Below, in pieces: positions 59,646 to 64,000 of a stretch of DNA of 64,000 nucleotides. The notes beneath the pieces are model-generated. The model saw only the letters and a list, made by a program, of their open reading frames with translations, did no database searches and was not told the origin of the DNA. The stretch's first letter is position 1, and every line of letters begins with the position of its first letter. The DNA is from Streptomyces albipurpureus (GTDB lineage: Bacteria > Actinomycetota > Actinomycetes > Streptomycetales > Streptomycetaceae). Where the stretch lies: contig NZ_JAMQAW010000025.1 in assembly GCF_023701525.1 (NCBI RefSeq), positions 275,735-339,734 on the forward strand, in the 5' to 3' direction. A program made the position numbers and the translations under genes.

Positions 59646-60442
59646 GCGATCTTCCCCTGCTGTCGATCCGCGATCTACACAAGCGCTACGGCACGACCGA
59701 GGTGCTCCGCGGTATCAGCCTCGATGTGGCCCGCGGCGAGACCGTCGCCGTCCTCGGCGCCTCGGGGTCCGGCAAGTCCACCATGCTCCGGTGCGTCAAC
59801 CACCTGGAGCGGCCCGACAGCGGATCGATCTCGCTCGGCGGGGAACTGGTCGGGTTCACCACCACCCGCCGCGGACCGCGCATGCTCACCGAGACCGAAA
59901 TCGCCCGCCAACGCAGCCGTACCGGCATGGTGTTCCAGAACTTCAACCTCTTCCCGCACTGGACCGTGCTGCGCAACGTGACCGAAGGTCCGGTCCGCGT
60001 CCGCGGCCTGGACCGCAGCGAGGCACGGGAACTGGGCCTGCGGCTGCTGGCGACGGTCGGGCTCGAAGAACGGGCGTCGTCGTATCCGAAGCATCTGTCG
60101 GGCGGGCAGCAACAGCGGGTCTCCATCGCACGGGCGCTGGCGATGGACCCCGAACTGCTGCTGTTCGACGAGCCGACATCCGCCCTCGACCCCGCCAATG
60201 TCGGCGAGGTGACCTCGGTGATGAAACGGCTCGCCGACGGCGGCTCGACCATGATCGTGGTCACGCACGAGATCGGCTTCGCACGGGCCGCTGCCACCCG
60301 GGTCGTCGTCATCGCGGACGGACTGGTCGTGGAGGACGGCCCCACCCAACAGGTGCTCGACGCGCCGCGCAGCCCGGTGACCCAGACGTTCCTGGAGAAC
60401 ACGCTGTACGGGGCGCGGACCACCGGCGCGAACGAACGGTGA
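59642..60442 (+). CDS. ABC transporter ATP-binding protein (amino-acid type, GlnQ/HisP-like)
   Basis: A 266-residue ATPase: Walker A GASGSGKST, Q-loop MVFQNFNLFPHWTV, signature LSGGQQQRV, Walker B LLLFDEPTSALDP and H-loop VTHEIGF. The GlnQ type imports polar amino acids. GTG at 59642 overlaps the permease stop (GTGA). Completes a binding protein, permease, ATPase set. Confidence 0.94.
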   Translation: MSDLPLLSIRDLHKRYGTTEVLRGISLDVARGETVAVLGASGSGKSTMLRCVNHLERPDSGSISLGGELVGFTTTRRGPRMLTETEIARQRSRTGMVFQNFNLFPHWTVLRNVTEGPVRVRGLDRSEARELGLRLLATVGLEERASSYPKHLSGGQQQRVSIARALAMDPELLLFDEPTSALDPANVGEVTSVMKRLADGGSTMIVVTHEIGFARAAATRVVVIADGLVVEDGPTQQVLDAPRSPVTQTFLENTLYGARTTGANER

Positions 60443-60502
60443 GCCAGAGGTGAGGGCACACGACGGCGGCCACGGGCACGAACGGCGAGCGAGCGGGCGA
60501 CA

Positions 60503-61894
60503 ATGACGGCGACAGCGCACGGCACGGACGACGGGACACCGGACCGGGACGGCCGGCCCAGGCCCGGGAAACCACCCGGACTGACCCGGCTGACCACGGG
60601 CATCCACGACCCCTCCGCCCGAGGCATCGCCTCGCACGTCGCGGAGCTGATCCGCTCCGGCGAACTGACGCCGGGCGACCGGCTCCCGCAAGTACGGGCG
60701 CTCGCCGGGGTGCTACGGGTGAGCCCCGCGACGGTGTCGTCGGCATGGGCGCTCCTGAAGAAGCGGGGGCTCATCGTGGGCACCGGCAAGTCCGGCACCC
60801 GGGTGACCGGCCCCGCCGGTCTGGTCACCCACATCGAACCCGCGTCGATCGTCCCCGCCCGCTCCGACCTGCGGCTGCTCTACCCTGATCTCGGGCTGCT
60901 CCCGCTCCTGGCGCCCGCCCTGGCGAGCGCCGCAGACCTGCCCGGCCTGGACGAGTACTACGACTCGCCGATCCTGCCCGCGCTGCGCGCGGTGGTCGAG
61001 CCGGGCTGGCCGTACCGGGCGCAGGCGTACGCGGTCGCCAACGGCGCTTCGGACGCGGTCTGGACGGTGCTCCAGTCGCTGTCCGTCCCCGGCGATCGCA
61101 TCGTCGTGGAGAGCCCGAGCCAGCCCCAGATGCTGCACCTGATGAACGATCTGGGACTGACCGTCATCGAGGTGCCCTATCTCGACGACGGTCTGTCGAC
61201 GGCGCGGCTAGCGGACGCGCTCAAGACCCGTCCGGTGGCGGTGTTCTTCCAGCCGCGGGCGCAGATCCCGACGGGATTCGCCACCGTCGAACGCCGGGCC
61301 CGGCGGATCGCCGCCCTCGTCGGAAGGCTGCCCTCGACGGTGGTGGTCGAGTACGACGATCTCAACTCACTGTCCTCGAAGGAGCTGTACAGCGTCGGGC
61401 AGCATCTGCCGGAGCAGACCATCCACATCAAGTCCTACGAGAAGTCCTACGGCCCCGACCTGCGGCTGGCAGTCGTCGGCGCTCCCGCCACGCGGATGAG
61501 CCTGATCCACGCGCAAATCCGGCTGACCCGGCAGTGGACCTCCCGCATTCTCCAGAACGCGCTGGCCTGGCTGCTGGAGGACGAACGGACCAGCGACGGC
61601 ATCGCCCGCGCCCGGGACGTGTACGCCGAGCGGCTGTCGGTGCTGACAGGGCTGTTGCGGGACCGCGGTGTGGAAGCCACCGGCTCGGACGGATTCTGCG
61701 CCTGGATACCGGTGCGCAGTGAGGCACGCACGGTGGACTATCTGGTTTCCCACGGTGTGCTGGTGCTGGCCGGGGCCACTTCCTACCCCTCGCGCGGCCC
61801 CGCCCACATTCGGGTGGCGACCTCACGCATGGAGCCGGCGATGAGCCACCGGCTCGCCGATCTCCTGGCGGAGTCGACCACGATCCCAGACTGA
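60503..61894 (+). CDS. MocR-family regulator (GntR HTH plus aminotransferase-like domain)
   Basis: A 463-residue protein. The GntR-type winged HTH covers about 35-105 (DPSARGIASHVAELIRSGELTPGDRLPQVRALAGVLRVSPATVSSAWALLKKRGLIVGTGKSGTRVTG). The fold-type I PLP domain follows (PDLGLLPLLAPALASAADLPG, DLNSLSS, and HIKSYEKSYGPDLRLAVVGAP containing the PLP lysine). MocR regulators respond to PLP-ligand adducts, usually amines or amino acids. Being the last gene of the operon, it probably controls the S33/RraA/amidase/ABC set. Unlike canonical GabR, the substrate-binding loop is short. Confidence 0.92.
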   Translation: MTATAHGTDDGTPDRDGRPRPGKPPGLTRLTTGIHDPSARGIASHVAELIRSGELTPGDRLPQVRALAGVLRVSPATVSSAWALLKKRGLIVGTGKSGTRVTGPAGLVTHIEPASIVPARSDLRLLYPDLGLLPLLAPALASAADLPGLDEYYDSPILPALRAVVEPGWPYRAQAYAVANGASDAVWTVLQSLSVPGDRIVVESPSQPQMLHLMNDLGLTVIEVPYLDDGLSTARLADALKTRPVAVFFQPRAQIPTGFATVERRARRIAALVGRLPSTVVVEYDDLNSLSSKELYSVGQHLPEQTIHIKSYEKSYGPDLRLAVVGAPATRMSLIHAQIRLTRQWTSRILQNALAWLLEDERTSDGIARARDVYAERLSVLTGLLRDRGVEATGSDGFCAWIPVRSEARTVDYLVSHGVLVLAGATSYPSRGPAHIRVATSRMEPAMSHRLADLLAESTTIPD

Positions 61895-61924
61895 TGGCAC
61901 AGCGCGGCGGGCAGGGTCTGGTGG

Positions 61925-61959
61925 GGGCCGCCGCCCCTCAGGGACACAGGGGGCGGCCC
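61925..61959 (+). terminator. Terminator of the amidase/ABC/MocR operon
   Basis: GGGCCGCC (61925-61932) with a one-base bulge and CCCC pairs with GGGGGCGGCCC (ending 61959), 31 bases downstream of the MocR stop. Confidence 0.6.
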
Positions 61960-62021
61960 GGCTACCGGCAGCGTCCGAACCAACCGCGGTCCTTCCCAGC
62001 CTCCTCCACCGGGAGGCGACC

Positions 62022-62108
62022 ATGGTGGGCGTCGACGCGATCGTCGTCTCCTACGTCAGCACCCCCGCCGTTCGCACCATTGCCGCCGTCAGACTCATCA
62101 CCGCCTAG
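62022..62108 (+). CDS. Candidate 28-codon small ORF
   Basis: MVGVDAIVVSYVSTPAVRTI and eight more residues, preceded by a good ribosome site GGGAGG five bases from the ATG. It ends 14 bases before the transglutaminase relic. It may be a real micropeptide, a leader or the start of a broken gene. No homology is recognisable. Confidence 0.3.
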   Translation: MVGVDAIVVSYVSTPAVRTIAAVRLITA

Positions 62109-62122
62109 CACCGGTACCGCAG

Positions 62123-62651
62123 GTGACGACGGACCGGCGGGCCCGGGTGCGGCTGTTTGAGCGGGTGCGGGCGGTCCCGTACGCGACGGACGGCGCGCAC
62201 GCCGCCGCCGAGCTGGTCACGGTGGGCCGGGGTGACTGCCTGGCGAAGTCCGCGTACCTGGTCGACGGATTCCGGGCACCGGGCTGTCCGGCGCGGCGGG
62301 TGCGGTGGCTCTACCACCTGCCCGACCAGCCGCGGAGGTCCGGCTTCTCCGGTCCCGCGAGGACGTCCAGTCCGCGGCCGAGGTCCTGATCGACGGACGC
62401 TGGACCCTCGTGGACGCCACACACGATCCGGCGCTCGCTGCGGCCGGGTTCACGGTCGCGGAGTGGGACCGGCACGGCGGCGTACACCGTCCTGGCCTAC
62501 CCGCCGGCCGGGCCGCAGCGGCGCCCCGGGGATGGGCCGGAGCCCTCGCCGAACGGCGGCGTGCCCGGCCCGGGATCCGGCCGGACCGGTCTACCGGCAG
62601 GCGTTCAACGCATGGCTGTCGGTCCGCTCGTGGCCAAGCGCGGATGACTGA
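62123..62651 (+). pseudogene. Transglutaminase-like domain protein, frameshifted
   Basis: One frame reads RVRLFERVRAVPYATDGAHA, LVTVGRGDCLAKSAYLVDGF, RAPGCPARRVRWLYHLPDQP. Around 62330 the homology continues in another frame: AEVRLLRSREDVQSAAEVLI, DGRWTLVDATHDPALAAAGF, TVAEWDRH. A further change of frame near 62480 leads to AYPPAGPQ and a tail ending RQAFNAWLSVRSWPSADD. The GDCLAK (catalytic Cys) and DATHDP (His/Asp) motifs remain, so the parent protein was likely an active transglutaminase-like cysteine peptidase. Two frameshifts make it non-functional unless sequencing errors are involved. Confidence 0.8.
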
Positions 62652-62739
62652 AGCGCTGTGAAGATGATCTTGAATGGGGCAGATCCGGAGCCCCGAACGG
62701 GACCGGTTCAGGAGAAGGACGGCGCCCGAGGAGAATGAC

Positions 62740-63117
62740 TCAGGAGGCGGACGGCTCGATCTCCCCCGCGAAGACGATGACCTGGTCGATGAGGCTCCGC
62801 CGCAGATGGACGACGTCCGTTCCCGCCAGGCGGGGGCCTCCATCCGGCGTCGTGAAGACCCACTGGTACCGGGCCCACTCGCCCGGCATGTCCACCGCCG
62901 AACAGCGCACCATCGTGCCGGTCCCCGCGGGGTGGCGCCGGAGGTCCAGCACGAACCGCTCGACCGCCTCGATCCCCTCGCTGCGGCCCAACGGCCCCCA
63001 GAAGACCACGTCCGAGGTCAGGGCCTGGGAGAGCAGCGCAGTCACATAGCTGTCGTCCGAGGCGTTGAACGCGGAGATGAACGTGTCGATCGCGGACCGC
63101 GCGGTCTCTTCCTGCAT
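62740..63117 (-). CDS. SnoaL-like (NTF2-fold) protein
   Basis: About 125 residues: MQEETARSAIDTFISAFNAS, LTSDVVFWGPLGRSEGIEAV, then PGEWARYQWVFTTPDG and DVVHLRRSLIDQVIVFAGEI. An NTF2-like cone fold. Function unknown. The only intact gene in a decayed segment. The start at 63117 lacks a good ribosome site; upstream sequence in the same frame belongs to a DUF6233-like pseudogene. Confidence 0.7.
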   Translation of the reverse strand: MQEETARSAIDTFISAFNASDDSYVTALLSQALTSDVVFWGPLGRSEGIEAVERFVLDLRRHPAGTGTMVRCSAVDMPGEWARYQWVFTTPDGGPRLAGTDVVHLRRSLIDQVIVFAGEIEPSAS

Positions 63118-63178
63118 GCACCAGTAATACCAGTCGCCTCGCGGACCGCGCTCGTCCAGTGAGGCCCCGGCCACAGCA

Positions 63179-63609
63179 CTAGTTGCCCTTCTCTGGGGCG
63201 CCGAGGGTTGTGTGGGCGTGGCAGGCGGGGCATTCTCGCGCCCTGAGCAACGGCTTGTCGAGCTTGGTCGCGGGTGAGGGAACGGCTGTTGTCGGCGGGG
63301 TACCCAGCAGTCGCCGATGTGGACGCCGATGGGTCCGGTGATGTTCTTCTCCAGCACCCGGTCCGGCGGGGGAGGTACCGGGCGTGGAGGTCCGGCCGGG
63401 GCCGGATGGGTCGCCGGCCGACCACGGCCGGGCTGACTATTGCGGGCTGCGCGTTGTTCGGCTTCCCGTATCCAGCGTTCAGTCCGTGCGAGTTCCTGGG
63501 CCCGGACCCGGCGCAGGAAGCGCAGCGCCTCCAACCGCTGCTCGGTATCAGAAGCCGTCCCGCATCTACGGTGCGTGACGAGAGTTGAGGTGTGCTCCGT
63601 TTCGGTCAC
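63179..63609 (-). pseudogene. DUF6233-like protein, broken by two frameshifts
   Basis: DUF6233 proteins end with a helical region, GDC(W), then ...SRPVSREQALRALAEGVRACPxCRPDTELG. Here the N-terminal part (LEALRFLRRVRAQELARTER, VLEKNITGPIGVHIGDCWV) lies in one frame, NSRSLTRDQARQAVAQGAR in a second and ECPACHAHTTLGAPEKGN with a stop at 63179-63181 in a third. Both shifts have the same sign. Intact proteins of this type are small and of unknown function, common in streptomycetes. Confidence 0.8.
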
Positions 63610-63637
63610 CAGGTGGTCGAAGGCGGGCCTGACTCGC

Positions 63638-63739
63638 CCTCAAGTACGCGGTGACCAGCAGTGCGAAGGCTTCCTGGGTGTCGCCAACGGGGGTTTGGGC
63701 GCGAAGGACCCGGCCGCCCAGATGGGTGGAGTTGGTTTC
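63638..63739 (-). pseudogene. IS4-type transposase C-terminal fragment
   Basis: On the minus strand one frame encodes ETNSTHLGGRVLRAQTPVGD followed by TQEAFALLVTAYLRASQ, resembling the conserved ExxxxxLKxxxRGxxxVLRSxxPxxVxQExWxLLxxYxxxR of IS4/DDE transposases near the C-terminus. The rest of the element is not recognisable, so it is a relic. Confidence 0.55.
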
Positions 63740-63831
63740 CAGGGAGGAGGGGGCTGGCAGGGGCCGAGAACCCGGCGATGAGCAACACCGGTCTCCACGC
63801 GGCGAGTGGGGACGGCACGCGTGACCCCTCT

Positions 63832-63872
63832 GCCCCAGGCCCCAGTCCCCACCCAAGAGTGGGGCCTGGGGC
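63832..63872 (-). terminator. Terminator downstream of the partial anchor protein gene
   Basis: GCCCCAGGCCCCA (63832-63844) and TGGGGCCTGGGGC (63860-63872) form a perfect 13-bp stem with a 15-base loop, 59 bases after the stop at 63931. Confidence 0.75.
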
Positions 63873-63930
63873 CGCATGTCAGAACAGGTCGTCGATGGTG
63901 ACGATCTCCTGACTGGCCACCGTCACCGGG

Positions 63931-64000
63931 TTAGCGGCGTCGGCTGCGCACGACCATCCAACTGCCGAGCCCGAGCAGCAGGGCTGCGGCCAGTACGGTG
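63931..64000 (-). CDS. C-terminal membrane anchor of a surface protein (partial)
   Basis: The minus strand encodes TVLAAALLLGLGSWMVVRSR and two Arg before TAA (63931-63933). A hydrophobic stretch ending in a basic tail is the end of an LPXTG-type cell wall anchored protein or of a single-pass membrane protein; the LPXTG motif itself would lie beyond the window edge. Confidence 0.6.
   Translation of the reverse strand, partial: TVLAAALLLGLGSWMVVRSRRR

Noticed and set aside
1-64000. tRNA or rRNA genes
   Set aside because: No T-loop/acceptor pattern or rRNA-like segment was found on reading; a tRNAscan-type search would settle it.

Overview
The window is chromosomal DNA of a high-GC actinomycete, almost certainly a streptomycete. 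The evidence is strong G/C at third codon positions, GTG starts, methylmalonyl-CoA mutase with its MeaB GTPase, TerD and SpoIIE-phosphatase genes, MocR, ROK, RpiR and STAND regulators, F420-type (Ddn-like) and mycothiol-type enzymes, and a DUF6233-like small protein. No rRNA, tRNA or CRISPR array was seen. Most of the region reads as ordinary core-to-accessory chromosome, with several decayed islets.

0-8.5 kb: the 3' end of a cobalamin-dependent mutase and meaB, a possibly iron-controlled O-methyltransferase, a GH4 glycosidase, a double-GNAT protein, an APC permease with a TPR-like neighbour, and a small secreted protein. 8.5-14 kb: a GAF/PAS/SpoIIE phosphatase, an RpiR regulator downstream of a perfect 27-bp dyad, and a Clp N-domain protein with its own HTH and two promoter palindromes. 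14-24 kb: Nudix, Lnt, a lipoprotein, an O-antigen-ligase-like protein, a racemase, a glycosyltransferase, a two-domain TerD protein and envelope proteins of unknown function.

24-34 kb: a beta-helix/AAA (CbbX-like) fusion, a membrane protein whose serine-hydrolase fold appears split around a transmembrane region, a DeoR regulator, an SRPBCC protein, a Cds1-like PLP enzyme and an RsbW-like ATPase. 34-45 kb: a STAND NTPase with 42-residue TPR repeats and a small upstream ORF, a YihY protein, a ZTP riboswitch in front of folD, an SGNH hydrolase, a ROK regulator, and a decayed MFS transporter interrupted by an islet with a perfect 18-bp hairpin.

45-54 kb: a two-component system, a TetR regulator divergent from a deazaflavin-dependent nitroreductase-like gene (their intergenic region holds 18 perfect copies of a heptamer between repeated operator-like sites), a geranylgeranyl-reductase-like oxidoreductase, an M20 peptidase, and a P-loop/Nudix fusion preceded by an integrase relic.

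54.9-61.9 kb: a coherent uptake and catabolism unit. A divergent S33 hydrolase faces an operon of RraA-like aldolase, C-N hydrolase, ABC substrate-binding lipoprotein, permease, ATPase and a MocR regulator, with an inverted repeat in the shared promoter and a terminator at the end. 62-63.8 kb is a graveyard: a transglutaminase pseudogene, a DUF6233 pseudogene and a transposase tail around one intact SnoaL-like gene. The window ends in the C-terminal anchor of a membrane or cell-wall protein.
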